From positions 62,001 to 126,000 of the forward strand of contig JAACJM010000024.1 in the NCBI GenBank assembly GCA_013368315.1: DNA of 64,000 nucleotides, in the 5' to 3' direction. Position numbers and translations under genes: made by a program. Shown here piece by piece: positions 20,699 through 32,908 of this stretch. Every line of letters begins with the position of its first letter. The stretch's first letter is position 1. The stretch comes from Tetrapyrgos nigripes. Lineage: Eukaryota > Basidiomycota > Agaricomycetes > Agaricales > Campanellaceae. The notes below the pieces were generated by a model, which worked only from the letters and a program-made list of their open reading frames with translations, ran no database searches and was not told where the DNA came from.

Positions 20699-23205
20699 AC
20701 TATCATCCCTTCCCTGCTGTTTCTTCCTCTGGCCACATTGCTCAAGTCTTTGGAGTCAATTTACAATATATCATGGTATGTGGTTAAAGTCCTGTCATTG
20801 TTGTTGGAAACTTACCATTCTTGATGTCATTTTGCAGTAAGTAGGCTGCGTGTTGTCTGTCAGTAGGGGATATTCGGTGCTGATATGGTGAATTCTTACT
20901 CTGTCTCTTCCTCTATCTATGCTTTGGTAGTGCTCACCAGTGTTCCATGTTCCCTCCTTGTCGTCGCCTCAACAGTGTGAGTCCCTACCCTTTTCTGTCC
21001 TTCCACATTCTATTATAATAATTCTCTCTCTTTCTCTAGCATTCTTCTGTATGTGATGAGGGGAGCAAATGAGAGACTATTGTTGTGTTGCTATTGTCAT
21101 GGGGACATCTGTCTTGTAATGTGTTAGAATATATGTACTAATGTAGGTTGTATGTACTCTGTACTCGCCATTGACCACCCTGTACCTTATGTAGTTATGC
21201 CAATTGATTCTATCCTTATTTCATTCATTCTCGTCCATGGAATGGTGCTCAAACTATCATACTAATTATGAGATAACCCCAAGGTAATTATGAGATTTCT
21301 CCAGAGCTGTAGATCTAACATTCACTAGCTATGAGAAATTACACTAATGTTTTTCGGTGAGCCAAGAGTTAGCATAATTCTTCAGATTGTGTATTTCGAA
21401 GTAATTACTGATTTTATCAAGAATACTACAACATTAGTGATATATTATCTTTGTACAGTTTTCCTGATGGAGAGGATTGGAGTCAGAAAGGACAGTTGTT
21501 TGAGTACGACTGCTTTTGACAAGGGCTGAGCAAATGGAAATAACTTGATCCTTGTGCTTTGCTGGAAGTCGGCGAGATCTCAATGGGCAGATTCTGGTGA
21601 CACCTTTTTAGATGTAAGTAAATTTGTAAAATTCAACGGCAATTTCAGGCTCACCATCCTGGTATACATATCTTCTGGCAAAATATCCTGCATAACCACA
21701 TCCTCTCCAGCTACATTCTCATCTTCTTCTGGATCATAAGCATCAACAGTGGCATTTTGATAGGGACAGTATCGGTGTAAATGGTGATTGCGATCCTTGA
21801 TAGTGAGAAAGGATTTTGGCATCACGAACATTGAGGGATAGACTGAAAGATTGGGGAAACAATGAAGAAGGCAGGGCCCTCCAGAGTATATATAAGTTGA
21901 ACTATTTTGGCAGATTTATGATGAAAACATCAAAGATGTGGATAGATAGATGGATGAAAGTACGAGTGTCAGATCAACAGTTAGGTACTGTATGTCAAAG
22001 CATACTCTATCTGGCAGATAATGATACAAAGATCTAGTGGTACATTTACATCAGTATCAGTGGAACAGTGTGGCTTTCGGGGCTCCATAGGATCACATCA
22101 GATCTAAGACACAATAGTATACATTTTAACAGCTCACCCCAATTTCTTCCCCTTGATGATTTGGTTTTACCCAGCCTGGTGCCCTCTTTAGCTCAGCATT
22201 TCCTCCACATCAGATTCTTTGTTGATGATTGATGGTTTTCACTATTAATGCTATTTCTAGTGTGTTGGAAGAAGGTCAAATTTTAGAACATCCAAAGAAA
22301 AAATGGCAAGACCAGGCCATCAAATCCTTCCAGAACGAACATGCACAATCACTGTCTCAACACCAGCAAAATGTCCCCAGAATCAGTACTGGGATATGCT
22401 GAGTTTGTGGTGACACTTGATGCAAAGGTGACGTTGTGATCCATCAAGGAACATCCTATTGTGCTGCTCCTGCTCCCCAATTGCCATAGTCAGATGTATA
22501 TTTCTTGTCTTTCATTGCGCAACTCATAATTCTACGGAGTAATGATCTGCGTGGTACATCATATAGCATACATTTACCCTTCCAATGTAGCGAGGCAAGT
22601 GACAATTGTCTGCATCTCACCACAGTACCTCTCAGTATCCTTTGCTTGATATTCTACGTAGGGTGAATAGGGGATGCGTGGGTGTGATGGAACTATACAA
22701 TACAGTCTTTGGACTCTACTACCTTTGACTTTCTCTTTGAGACTGATAAGATTGTACAATATATTTACTTACTCTCGAGTCATAGGAATCCCTTACGCAG
22801 AACAATCCTTTATGCCCTGGAAAGATCTAGTACTTTCTTTGTTCTCAGAATGATCTACAAGTTTCTACTTAGTCTTTAGCATTATATATACTAGCTTGCA
22901 TGTATTAGTCGACACCTGAATTTACTATCATCATTTAACTTACCTTCCACGTGAAGTAAGAGATCTTGAGTGGCTTAGTAACGTTTCGCACTTACCAGCT
23001 TCTTCAATCCGCTAAGTACTTACTAGCTGCTTCATGTGCTACAAGTATTTGGGTAAATGGTTTGTATTTCTCGTAAGGTTTGCTCTTGAGTATATTGAAC
23101 TACTAAAATCTATGCTATCCTTTTGCAGTGGGAATACTTTATTTCTCGTTGAATGCGAAATGAAGATGGTCAAGGGATGGAGATGGGAATAAAATGGGAA
23201 GGAGG
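20699..23205. other. No gene recognised
   Basis: This is a 2.5-kb stretch between two retroelement loci. A minus-strand frame at 21580-21831 with an acidic segment (YDPEEDENVAGEDVVMQDIL) has coding-like composition but no recognisable family. The rest is stop-rich. Confidence 0.4.
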
Positions 23206-23464
23206 CTAATCAGACTCAGATTCGGAATCAGAGTGATGAGCGATCGAATCAGAGGACTGATAATATGGGAAGATATTGGCAACCTGCTTGTACTGGAAAA
23301 GCGCACGGAAATAATATGAAGCGTAATTGGGATCATCAAAGGTCATGCGAGTGAGACAATGGATAGTTTCATCGATGCCAGGATCTAGGATGTGAGAAGA
23401 AGATGGAGGAATGGCGTAACAAACACCTTTAGGGATTGTGGCTGAAGGAAATGACGTCGATGGA

Positions 23465-23678
23465 TGTAACGCGTACTTCCTAATACGGACAACTATATAG
23501 TTTACATATCTATTCACACGCCTTCTAGTATATAAGCCACACTCGTAGTACTTAGAATAATCATCTATATTTCTTACCACCGCCTGTCATGCTTGTACCT
23601 AGGAACATTTATAAAACCTGTTCTGGCTTAGGTCTTGAGCATTGGGCTCGGTGAGAATACTTGATCACACACCTTACA
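23465..23678 (+). repeat. 5' LTR (214 bp)
   Basis: It matches 26985-27198. TATATAAG at 23529-23536 is a likely TATA box. Confidence 0.93.
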
Positions 23679-23792
23679 CTTTTTTACGAGTCCTCGTACA
23701 CCATAACTGGTTGTACTATTCTGGATTTAGTGAGCTCGGCTTATGCCTAGAGATCCTATTTTACCAGCACTCGTCATCTGCATCTTTTTACG

Positions 23793-24413
23793 ATGCCTCC
23801 CGCCTCGCTACAACATTCTGATGGCTCTACTTTCCTACCTCCACCGTTTACTGAGGTTTCCTTCATTCAAACTCCCCGCCGTATCAAACTCCTCGACACA
23901 CTCTACCATGCAGAAGAAATTTCGGCTGCCGCTTCCCAGTCACCAGCAGCTCAGACCTCCAAATTTGTATTCAAGTCTACTGCCAGCACTCATGTTGAGG
24001 CTGTTCTTCTACGTCACACATTGCAGCTGGTCTTTGGGTATTTGGATGGAGAGTTTGATGATTTGGAAGAGTTACTGAAGAGATTGGATCAGGAGAGAAG
24101 TAGTTGGTCATCATGACTTTGCTCGAGAAGGGATGCTTGGTATGGTTCTCAATCACCTTCCAACACCATTCCCCAGTCCATGAACCTCGTTGACAATGGG
24201 TGTTGCCTCATGTCCGAGAAATATCCCGACCAACCGGACACCTCTGTCATTGGCATTCCTACCAACTCCAAACACATTCTATCCTTACTCCCGCCATCTC
24301 TCACCTGTACGGACACCATGAATCGAGTTGAGACAGGTGTACAAACCAACACCTCCACTCCTCTTCACAAACCGACACCTTACACTTTTTTAAGCCTTCA
24401 GTTATTGTTCTGA
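23793..24413 (+). pseudogene. Gag-like first frame of the non-autonomous LTR element
   Basis: The frame reads MPPASLQHSDGSTFLPPPFT and FIQTPRRIKLLDTLYHAEEI, then a helical-looking segment LLRHTLQLVFGYLDGEFDDL. A TGA at 24114-24116 interrupts it, but the same phase continues for another hundred residues to 24413. Its position right after the LTR suggests a Gag-like role; there is no diagnostic motif. Confidence 0.4.
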
Positions 24414-25317
24414 GGCACAAGCCTGGACATCTATCCAGAGAACTCCCATCCGACGTTGACATTGTCCGTCATGTTACCTGCCTCTTTGTAGACAGAGTGT
24501 TCTTTACATCATTCAAGTGTAAGCCCCATAGCATGAGTGCTGCATGTGAATCACAATCCAACGGTCCACAAGACTGAATGCCCTAATTATTGGAACATCC
24601 AGAGGAGGCTGTTCTGTTGTCCACGTCAGGGAGGTCACAATTGGCTTCCATATCTGCATCGTGGACCCTGAATCCGATGCGTCAGTCATCTGCCATTCGG
24701 AGCCTGACACCGGCGGAATATCACTCTCCCGCTCCAATCAATGGAGGAGTACCGCAGTCAAGTACTGCTGACAATCGCATAATGGGAAATTCATTGTGCC
24801 CGGTGCCATCATGACCATCCAGAAGAATACCTAAGAATACCAACAATTCTTTCGTCATCCACTCTATCTACTTGAGTGTTGAATATTCCTCTTAAGTGAA
24901 CATACCATTCCACAGTATGACTAGTGCCATTACTGCACGCAACACGAGTCAACAGACTTGTGTTACCTATGTACTCAGGAACTGAGGTTGAGGAATCTCC
25001 TGCATCGCCAGTAAGAACCACCTTGGGGCCTGCATCGTGTCCACATAGGCGAGGTACAAATCGTCAAATAAGGGCCACGCGATTGAAGTTCGGAAGTTCG
25101 GAAGCCTTGGACTAACTTGTTTTGATCCGAAGCCGGTGATTGGACAGTGACCACACCAGTCAAAGTGAAATTTTCAATGAAATTGACGGTTCCAGTATCG
25201 TTCTACTTGACAGAATTAATCTGGTGTGGAACACTGATCGTTTACTTGTTATACATGATACACCAAGGCCCACCGCTGAAGTTAGATCCTCTTCTAGAGT
25301 TGAAACTACTTCACTGA

Positions 25318-25571
25318 TGGAGACAAATTCGGAAAACAGATTCCGTAAAGATTTTAGTAATGCCTCCCAATGTGAGGCGCCCGGATTCCAGACTATTGCA
25401 AAGGGAATCTAGTTATGCCGCCCGTTCAGAGGCGCCTTCAGAAATTGAGTTCCGAAAGAAAAGTATTACGGCTTGCCCATCACAATGGGAATCTAGTCAT
25501 GCTGCTCACTCAGAGTCGCCTTCGGAAAACAAATTCCGAAAGAAAATTGTACGGCTTCCCTGTCGCAAAGG
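25318..25571 (+). repeat. About three tandem copies of an 84-bp (28-codon) repeat
   Basis: Units near 25318-25401, 25402-25485 and 25487-25570 share GGGAATCTAGT and the ATTCCGAAAGA-like core. In one frame each unit encodes 28 residues of the type ESSYAARSEAPSE followed by a basic FRKK motif. The unit length is a multiple of three, which suggests that the repeat arose in coding sequence. Confidence 0.65.
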
Positions 25572-25768
25572 GTACTCATAATAAGTGGTGCTTTCGGAGA
25601 CCAATTCCGAAAGAGAAATAGTACGGGACCAAATTTCTAATTTGCGTTGTTCCGCTCTTTTGCAGGGGAGGGACCATATGGTATTTATCCACAAACACAA
25701 GCCTTCCATCCTTTGCAAAGCAAACTAAAATCTGCTAAGCAGAGTAATGTGACTAAAAATTCAAATAC

Positions 25769-26729
25769 ATGGAAGCTTTGATTCCCATCGAAGTTTCTTC
25801 ATTTTGTCATGGCCGTTTCCGGACGTGCTCTATTCCCACCACCATAGGTGAAGCCGAAGCTCTTATACGTCATGCCAGTCATCCTGGTTACATCGTTGAG
25901 AACTATCATGTTGCCGATTTTGCCCAGTCTGCACGCATTCGTCGTGTATTGGAGGATATTACTGGGCACAAAGACAATCAACGCCGTTGAAGCCTATATT
26001 GCTGATACTTACCAAGTTGGTGATGGGCTTCAGCGGACTCATTTTCCTATTTTGGATTACTCTGAGGAGTCCGTCGAGTGGACTCCCATCAAGGTTCCTC
26101 AGATGGATCCTGTTTCGTTGATCAACGCTCCAATCAATGACCGTATTCATTGGTTGTCGATCTACGGAAATTTCGTGGAACACCCTGGTTTCTTCGTAAC
26201 CAACAGCAGCACGGTAGATATCAAGTCCATAGAAGGTATCCGACTGATCCTTGGACTTGCCCCTGATACTTCTACCACGTTGAAACACGCAAGCAAGTTT
26301 ACTCGATTGTTCATGTTAATTTGCGTTATGCCTCTCATGTAAGGACAATTGCTAGTCCAACATTCATTAGAGGTCAACCCCACATTCCTTCTCCGTCCTA
26401 TCAGCCCTCATGATTCTAACCGCTGGACTGTTGTCGATGTGGCTCGCCACTTGGCCTCATGCGGCATCACCGAGGATATGGTCAATGACCTGTTACAATT
26501 TGGACGCCATTATTGCCGCGATCGATACTGCGCTAAACCAGCGGATACATATTGGTTGGAGATACTACGTAAATCCAATCTCCGCATGCTACTGGTCGAT
26601 TGCATTCCTACAACGAGCTGTGCTTATGACCTACCTGAGCACTGGAACCAGGACGATCTATTAGAATTTCGCCGTCGACTTCTGATCGTCCGTGCTCACA
26701 AGGCACAATGCTCCATTCCTCGAGACTAA
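25769..26729 (+). pseudogene. Unassigned protein of the non-autonomous LTR element, frameshifted
   Basis: Three plus-strand frames follow each other: SSFCHGRFRTCSIPTTIGEA in one, HFPILDYSEESVEWTPIKVP and HWLSIYGNFVEHPGFFVTNS in the second, and WTVVDVARHLASCGITEDMV and DRYCAKPADTYWLEILRKSN in the third. Together they look like one decayed protein of about 320 residues with Cys- and Trp-containing segments. No retroviral domain is recognisable. It may be an element-specific Gag or captured host sequence. Confidence 0.45.
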
Positions 26730-26973
26730 AAAATGCCCCTTATCATCATCCCAGTTGTTGCTTCCAATGACAATGCTGGCGTTGATCTTAGCGCACTACA
26801 CGTTGCCACAACTCATTCCTCGATTCCAACTACGTCTTCTATTACTCGTGGTCCAGAGGCTTAATGGCAATTGTATTGTACTCTGATAAAATTATCAGTT
26901 ATCCTTTACTTACTATTATCTACTTATCTATACTTATAGTTCATGTTTTTCGTATATTCCTTGACGGAATCTT

Positions 26974-26984
26974 GTGGGGGAGGG
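26974..26984 (+). other. Polypurine tract of the non-autonomous LTR element
   Basis: GTGGGGGAGGG abuts the 3' LTR. Confidence 0.7.
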
Positions 26985-27198
26985 TGTAACGTGTACTTCC
27001 TAATACGGACGACTATATAGTTTACATATCTATTCACACGCCTTCTAGTATATAAGCCACACTTGTAGTACTTAGAATAATCATTTATATTTCTTACCAC
27101 CGCCTGTCGTGCTTGTACCTAGGAACATTTATAAAACCTGTTCTGGCTTAGGTCTTGAGCATTGGGCTCAGTGAGAATACTTGATCACACACCTTACA
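26985..27198 (+). repeat. 3' LTR (214 bp)
   Basis: It has the same termini as the 5' copy and is followed by ATGGA. Confidence 0.93.
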
Positions 27199-27637
27199 AT
27201 GGAGCAATACGATTAGTAGGAGTTAAGCTTGAGGGAACAATAGGACAACTTGGTGAGGGTGCTGTGGTGCATGAAGAGAACAATTTGGAGTGGTACTGGT
27301 CCGTAAGGCGTTTGATATGATGAGGTTTGAACCTGCAATTTGAAGGTAATCCACTCGGATAAGGCATGCGATTTGAAGCCTTTGACTACAGCTTGCAACA
27401 TGAGAAGAGGAGTATAATAAGCACTTGGGCTCTATTGTCTGTACTGGTAACGTTGTACAGAATACTAAGAAGGACAGAGAAGAGAAATTTACTATATTGA
27501 TCAATGGACTTGGACTTGTAATGATGAAGGACAGTGTGGGAAGGTCCAACTTCAGTGGACTGGATTGACTTCCAGATTGGGATAGTTGAGACCCTGACAT
27601 CATCATCCCCTATCTGCGAGACGGGCAAGCTCTTCAT

Positions 27638-28001
27638 AACCTGTTTTTTCTATTTGATACTTGTTTTATTTCTTTAGTTTTCCTTTGTGTGGAACTCTAG
27701 TAGTTAAGACCTCTCCAACAAACCACTTGGATGCAATAGACATATTGTATTGTACAGTCTCGTGTACAATATGTACTAAATTTAATTGTCCTTTCTCCCT
27801 CACGTCCACCATCTTAGACAATCCAGGCAGCCAAACGTGCAGTACGCAGTATGCAACAATGAAATTGTTTGCTTGGACCACTGTCACTGTCATTGTTTGT
27901 TTGCCTCAAGCTTTTGGCAAACAAGGCACCAAACAAACCACAGTCATATCTTGATGTGTCGTCTTTTTCTCTCTTGACTCTGTACCACCACTATCTATGA
28001 C
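27638..28001. other. No gene recognised
   Basis: This is the intergenic interval between two divergently oriented genes and could hold both promoters. Confidence 0.35.
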
Positions 28002-30416
28002 ATGACTATCTCGCCACCAGACACCAGGTCCTCCACCTTCTCGAAGAGGTGGCCCAGCGGCGTGTGCTTCTGGTCGTGCTTCCAGTTGTGCTGCCTGTGG
28101 CTCCTCTCCACCCATGGTATTCTGACCCCAGAACCCTCCAATGACCCTGAACAAGAGCAAGAATGTGAAGTGGAGGGAGAAGAAGAGCCCATTATCTTTG
28201 GAAAGCGCAAGAGGAGCTATCAAGATGTTTCTGAGGCTTTTCGTGACCACAGGTATATGCATGCCTTTGTCTATAAACTGATGTTTTTCTTTTGTTATAA
28301 CAGGCGTGAAACCATAGAACCCTATTCATTGCTCAGAAAGTTTGTTCAGCGTGGTATCGACATTAAGCTGGATGTCTATACCATTGTCAAGGTTGGTATG
28401 GCTCTGTGCGAAGACTTTGCCCACATGGAGAACATCAAGAACTTTGCCTCACAGAAGCAGGATATTGAAGAATTGTACATCTTGCCATTGCTGCTTACGT
28501 TCCTCTTGAGTTTATACTGACAACTCTTTTCTTACAGTACTGAAGATGAACAGGACAAACTCTACCACATGTTTATCACAATGTTAGACTATGACGGCGA
28601 CTTTGAAGAGCTTCTCAAGCTCCTTGTTGAGCACAAGGATGTTGAAGCCTTCAACGGTCTTCTTGACGAGGTAAGCCTTTCTTTGCTTAGATATATGCGT
28701 GATATTTTACTGAGAATCCAATAGCTTGACAACAAACAGCATGATGCATGTTGGGACAACCGCATTTCAAGCCTCATTAACCCCAATCCCAACACAACCC
28801 CTCTCAGTCCTCCTATCAACGAGAACAGCCGTAGCAAGTCTGACCAAGGTGTAAACCACCCTTTCATTGCTGCCATGTTCTGCCCTCACAAATACCATGC
28901 CCGTATGCTCAAGGAACTCAAAGCGGACAGTGTTTCCCTCCTTTGTCGATGGTGCTGTTTCTGAAGATGATGGTGCTGTTCCTGAAAACGATGATGACGA
29001 GGATGAGGACAGCAACAAAGTAGTAGACGAGGACAAGGACAGAGACGAGGATGATGATGAAGGTGGAGATGGAGAAGCAGGAGAAGGAGAAGACGCCATA
29101 GAGGAGGGTGAAAAGCCAAAGAAGATACCTAAAGAGTACATTCTCATCAACCTGTCTTTTTTTTTGGCTTTACTCATCGCATACTCTTCTAGCACCACTG
29201 TTGTCAGCCACATCCAGCAGGATGGGGTTCAGCTCACTGCAGACGGCCTTGACGCTTTCCTATATGACTTCTGTCTATTCAAGCCTGGCAATACCCTCAA
29301 AGCGAAACTCTCTGGCCTACTTCGGGGTCACTCTTCAGTCAGGGTATGTGTATTCTTTCTCTTTTCCTTTGGTTATTCCAGACACTGATTACTGGTTTGA
29401 GTAGTCATACAACAGCATCTTCAAGGGTCCAACAGCTATGTTGGAGGACCAGGGTCAGAGGTCACGCAAATCCAATGCCGAACTACACAACCTCACAAGA
29501 GTCACACCTCACACCATTGCTTATGCCATTGTCCTTGTGAGTATTGATTTGTGCTTGCTAATGCCCCATCTAATGTTTTCTCTTCTAGACTCGTTTTATA
29601 ATGTCAACAGTGGAATCGTTTAAACTCATTGACAAAGACTATGACCTCAGCAAACTCTATTACTTTATTGTCACTCTTCTCAGTAACCCCGACTCACTCT
29701 TTGCTCAAAAAACCTTGAAGTGGTGGAATAAGTACATCTGTCTTTTTTTGGTGCCTTTACTTGCACTAATACCTTAAATCTAGGCAGGTATTCCCCAAGA
29801 AGAAGCTCAAGAACAAACATGTTGTCAACGAGAAGGTTGTTCCTGGTGCCACTCAATTTAGCAAACTTCTCACTGCAGAGGGAGCTCGCGTCCAGAAACG
29901 AGTTGAAGAGGCCAAGTGCCAAGCAGCAGAGGCAAAGGCAAAGGAACAGGCATTGGAGGAGCTGCAGTTGCAATGGGAGGCCAGGGTTAAGGTTCAGCAG
30001 TCTGCTGGTAGTGGTGATGGTGATGGTGATGGTGACAGTGATGGTGACAGCAAGGGCAACAGCAAGGGTGATGGCGAGGGTGATGGCAAGGGCAAGGGCG
30101 AGACTCAACTCGATCCCCTCCAATTCTGGAATGGGCTTGGCCTGGATGGACAAGCTCCAAATGGTGCTCCTCATCGTGGTGAAAAGGTGGTACCCGAGGT
30201 CGAGGTTGAGGTCAAGGAGGTCAAGGTGGTGTTTCTGGTGGTACCCGAGGTTGAGGTCAGGGGGTTTCAGGTGGTCCTGGAGGTCGAGGTGGTGTTTCAG
30301 GTGGTACTGGAGGTAGAGGTAGAGGTGTTTTGGATGCTACCAGAGGTCAAGGTGATGGTCAAGGTAGTGCTTTCCATGGTCCTGCCAGTAAGGGTCCTCA
30401 TATTCGTTCACGTTAA
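28002..30416 (+). pseudogene. Multi-exon gene of a mushroom-expanded family (DUF6698-like), paralogue of the 33-35 kb gene
   Basis: Exons separated by 50-60 nt introns read EPIIFGKRKRSYQDVSEAF, RETIEPYSLLRKFVQRGIDI, KVGMALCEDFAHMENIK, DGDFEELLKLLVEHKDVEAF, NHPFIAAMFCPHKYHARMLK, QLTADGLDAFLYDFCLF, SNAELHNLTRVTPHTIAYAI and LFAQKTLKWWNK. The C-terminus is coiled-coil-like and then glycine- and arginine-rich. Donors and acceptors such as GTATATG...AACAG at about 28252-28302 are clear. A phase change near 28945 interrupts the frame before FPSFVDG. Another phase change near 30190 leads into a Gly/Arg-rich tail with two TGA codons where CGA is expected. Calling the family DUF6698 is from memory. Function is unknown, and the copy is probably inactive. 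Confidence 0.65.
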
Positions 30417-30417
30417 C

Positions 30418-30804
30418 GTAAGTCTTCTTGTTTTTCTATTCTTTGCTCAATGTATTGACGCAATTTCAGTACCTACAGTGGTCTGACCAGCTCTCAACTT
30501 GTAAGTTGTGTCATCTTTTTGTCTTCGCTGAATTTACTAATGTCCACTTTTGATATCTCTAGTTAACTTTGCATGCTTTTTCTGTAAGTCCTCTTGTCTT
30601 TTGTCACTCGCCCACTTTACTAATGTCTCGTGATATCTCCAGTGATCATCATACCTTCTTGTCCTGTAAGTGTTGCCATCCCCTTTCCTTTACTTGCTTT
30701 ACTAATCCCTCCTTTTGATATCTCCAGGCATGTCATTTGCATTCTTTTGCTCGTGAGTTCACTTGTTTCTTTTTCTTTTGCACACTTTACTGAGGTCTTC
30801 TTAG
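30418..30804 (+). other. Run of five intron-like units separated by 21-31 nt micro-exons
   Basis: Directly after the stop of the upstream gene (TAA at 30414-30416) come five GT(A/G)AGT...AG units: 30418-30469, 30501-30562, 30584-30642, 30666-30727 and 30753-30804 (52, 62, 59, 62 and 52 nt). The gaps are 31, 21, 23 and 25 nt. Units 2-4 share TTTACTAAT, a good branch-point sequence, and end GATATCTC(T/C)AG, so they look like tandem duplicates. If spliced, they are 3'-UTR introns. Confidence 0.6.
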
Positions 30805-32908
30805 GCATTCTGTATCTTCTTTCGCGGTCGCATTCTGCTGTCATGTTTTGCTGTACTCTGTTGTGTGTTTGTACTCTAGTGGACTGGTAATAGATTGTGG
30901 TATACTCGGAATGGATTATTGTATGTATTCCGTAGTCAATTGATATCATCTTGCAACATATATTGAGTGATACCTGATTGAACCCTAGCTGTCGATATAT
31001 TGCGTGGCTAACCATATTAGCACGGCCTGATAATGCCCATAATAGTTATAAGCCCTGGTACTATTCTATCTGTTAGAAACCCCACAATATAATTGGAATA
31101 TGCTTACAACTATCAGCATAATTCTGGTATCTGGAACTAATTCCTATGTTATAACTCTATTGTAACTCTGGGAATATGATTATAATTCTCCAAATATTTT
31201 CAGGCAGTGAAATAATTTCATGCATTATAAACCTCGTAATCAGTTAGAATCTTGAAAATTATTCTCAAAACTGAGAATCATTATTTTCATTAGAATATCC
31301 TTCCAATCTCATTAGCAGATAGCTAGTCCAATCTAACTTGGTCATAATATCCTGTAATTCTTTTATGGATTTTTCGGTTTATAGGGCTTATAATAGGGTT
31401 AGCACAGAGTGTAATTTTGTCTGATGTGACCGGCTGTCCGACGCATGTAATTTAAGTTTGTTTGGCTTCACCACCTGACCTACGCGCGTGGCTTTGTCCC
31501 TTCATAGTTGCCCCCTATTCACCATTTCTTCTGTCTGTAACTTGCTTGGCCCTTTCATTAAGATGTTTAATGACTTGCCTATCTTAGTAAATCTTATTAA
31601 GTACCTGCATGTTAAAATCATGATACAATGTCCCTCCCTATTTACCTATTTATAGGACGAGTCTTATTGTGAACTCAAATGACCGCATTTTTCATATCCT
31701 GGGAAAATATATCCTATTCCGTCAGCTCAGCAGACTTGGCACCAAGCTTCTCTGCGAATTCTCCATCAACTTTCGTCAAGCAACGAACCAGTGACCAGTG
31801 CCCAGTGCTCAGTCCATGACCCACATCTACCTCTTCAGCGTCTATTGCATTTTGTGCAATGGGAGGAGGACTCATACCTGCCGCTGTATACAGTGGCCCG
31901 CACCGACATATTAATGATATATTATTACTGCTCATTATACTTATTTCATTCAGCAGGTTGTGTGGAGAGCAACTACTGAAATGGCAGCATGATTTACTTA
32001 TGGCAAGTGATGCTGCATACTTTCAATTGATGTGAATAACAGGAGAAAGTGAAGTCACTTCACTGCTGTATTCCTCAATGTATAATGGACAATGGTTCTG
32101 ACTATTAAAAATACTAACTGATGGGGATCCTGGGCTTTCCATTTCATATGTATCCTATCTCATGGGTATGGGTTTGGTGGGTACAGTTACAGGTTAAAAT
32201 CTCAGCTGCCTACTAAAACTGTCACCTGCCTCACAGGTACACATGCCATTGACAATTAATTCCAGGAGCTTATGGAAAGCCCAAGTTATCAAGCAATGGC
32301 CATGTAGTTTTCCTCTTTGCACCACCACCCATAGCATCAGCTAATCGGCTCAAGGTAGAGCATCACAATCCAATACTGGCCACCCAGCTCCATAATGCTG
32401 CTACAGAACCTCAATGGATACCATTGGCACTGACTGTGAATGGAGGATATTAACAGTCCCTTCTGATACATAGTGTAGTGGTTTCGACATGAGGAGGCCA
32501 TTGCATTCCATCTGCAAATGAAGGCGCAATCTCAATCCATTGTTGAATAAGCTTGCCATTGTATTCCATCATTGGAAGACCTGTCCACCATATTCCAGAT
32601 TTGAATATCATAGCCATGGTATTCCAATGATGAGTCACATCACCAGTGAATTCCAGTTTGGCTATCATTTGACAGGCCTTAGCATTGTTGAAAGGGTTTG
32701 AAAAGAGAGCTTATGATTGAAGCCTCTTGAAATGACAACCCTTGCAATATATATGCTGATATTGAAAATCATAGCATTATACGAACAGCAATTACAGTTC
32801 CATGACACAGTGGCAGGACATAGTATACAATAGCAGCACATAACAGGACAAGCATACAATGCAGCAATACGATAAACAGAAACTGGACTTGGAGAGAAAA
32901 AAATATAA
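30805..32908. other. No gene recognised; candidate element terminus at 31412-31480
   Basis: This AT-rich stretch includes CACAGAGTGTAATTTTGTC and CTTCACCACCTGACC, which recur near 2.9 kb. A minus-strand frame at 31714-31935 has no recognisable family. The stretch 32480-32660 has many short CCATTG/ATTCCA repeats. Confidence 0.4.

Larger units (their letters stand above)
23465..27198 (+). mobile_element. Non-autonomous LTR retrotransposon without visible pol
   Basis: Two 214-bp LTRs beginning TGTAACG and ending CACACCTTACA flank about 3.3 kb. The element is bounded by the target duplication ATGGA (23460-23464 and 27199-27203), and a GTGGGGGAGGG polypurine tract precedes the 3' LTR. The LTRs differ at about six positions by eye, all transitions, so this insertion is younger than the gypsy element. 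The interior shows no YxDD box, no DSG protease, no HHCC or DDE integrase and no zinc knuckle. Large internal frames exist but are unassigned. It resembles the LARD or TR-GAG class, which depends on partner elements. Confidence 0.88.
23206..27637 (-). pseudogene. Unknown multi-exon gene split by an LTR element
   Basis: On the right side (27637 down to 27204) the minus strand reads an exon with DDDVRVSTIPIWKSIQS and HTVLHHYKSKSIDQ. After an intron ending in CTGTAG it reads SKASNRMPYPSGLPSN through PTNRIAP. At that point the retroelement interrupts it. On the left side (23464 down to 23206) the same frame continues as STSFPSATIPKGVCYAIPP, DPGIDETIHCLTRMTFDDPN and a terminal serine-rich, acidic tail ending in TAG. 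Removing the insert and one ATGGA copy gives an uninterrupted frame. I do not recognise the family. Confidence 0.6.

Noticed and set aside
23206..23580. A 124-residue gene starting at 23580 on the minus strand
   Set aside because: The first third of that frame is LTR sequence; the true upstream exon lies beyond the LTR element at 27.2 kb.
27330..27345. tRNA-like GGTTCAAACC box on the minus strand
   Set aside because: No matching A box or cloverleaf could be drawn around it; no tRNA gene was found in the window.
28886..29213. Minus-strand Ser/Leu-rich and His-rich frames
   Set aside because: They are reverse-strand shadows of the Asp/Glu-rich repeats in the plus-strand gene.
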